From the NCBI GenBank assembly GCA_024304885.1, contig JALJOM010000003.1, positions 654,110 to 718,109 on the forward strand: 64,000 bases of DNA, read 5' to 3'. The stretch is from Beijerinckiaceae bacterium. Its GTDB lineage: Bacteria > Pseudomonadota > Alphaproteobacteria > Rhizobiales > Beijerinckiaceae. The notes below the pieces were generated by a model. That model saw only the letters and a list, made by a program, of their open reading frames with translations, had not been told where the DNA came from and ran no database searches. How positions within the stretch are numbered: the stretch's first letter is position 1; each line of letters begins with the position of its first letter. Shown piece by piece: positions 63,931 to 64,000 of the stretch. Made by a program: the position numbers and the translations under genes.

Positions 63931-64000
63931 AGACAGGCTCCTCACATTCACAACGTGGCCAATGATTTTCGGCCGCCACAATGTCTCAAATTGGTTGTGC

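Overview
The window is GC-rich chromosomal DNA from an alphaproteobacterium, almost certainly of the Hyphomicrobiales (Rhizobiales). The evidence is the tatC-serS-surE-nlpD-like gene order, minCDE preceded by a CtrA-type box, a K+-independent H+-translocating pyrophosphatase, and dispersed palindromic elements of a kind common in that order. A PQQ/alcohol-oxidation-type ABC permease at the left edge and a sterol-desaturase-family enzyme would fit a methylotroph or methanotroph (Methylosinus/Methylocystis or Beijerinckiaceae), but this genus-level guess is inference. No rRNA, tRNA or CRISPR array was seen.

Region 1 (1-6.6 kb): end of an ABC permease gene, a secreted hypothetical protein, pyrB, a tail-anchored hypothetical protein, a TonB-dependent receptor (TBDR) and a divergent orphan LuxR-type response regulator. 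Region 2 (6.8-26.4 kb) is a metal-uptake/export island read entirely from the minus strand. It holds a MacAB-like export operon (adaptor, stand-alone ATPase, TBDR, two tandem paralogous MacB/FtsX permeases). It is followed by two complete copies of one five-gene cassette, DUF2946 protein - FecI sigma - FecR anti-sigma - STN-TBDR - PepSY membrane protein, laid head to tail. The island ends at a decayed phage-type integrase remnant next to dusA, a known integration hot spot.

Region 3 (26.9-37.6 kb): dusA, a pirin, a ZnuD-like TBDR with a Zur-like box over its promoter, a secreted caspase-like protein, and a 1357-residue TIR-nSTAND1-WD40 protein with exactly 14 WD units of exactly 126 bp each. 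Region 4 (37.6-45 kb): minCDE, nth, an ArsR/SRPBCC pair, a frameshifted GNAT fragment, a DUF5131 protein, an alanine-racemase homologue that seems to lack the catalytic tyrosine, and a FIST-domain protein. Region 5 (45.7-57.3 kb): hppA, tatC, serS, surE, a degenerate LytM lipoprotein with a strong terminator, cobS, an unrecognised 570-residue protein, rppH and a fatty-acid-hydroxylase-family protein.

Region 6 (57.5-64 kb): a DUF6494 protein, a tandem pair of paralogues of unknown family, a TIR-like/TRAFs-binding (DUF4071) protein, then the ribH-nusB-thiL operon. The last kilobase is noticeably AT-richer and carries a SAM methyltransferase gene interrupted by a nine-base poly-G tract.

Themes: five TBDRs in 31 kb with their own regulators and export machinery; three genes with domains typical of bacterial immune signalling (caspase, TIR-nSTAND-WD40, TIR-like/DUF4071); and a dispersed ~105-bp palindromic repeat whose end supplies the stop codon of two genes. 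Start codons were chosen from ribosome-binding sites and signal peptides where visible; alternatives are given.
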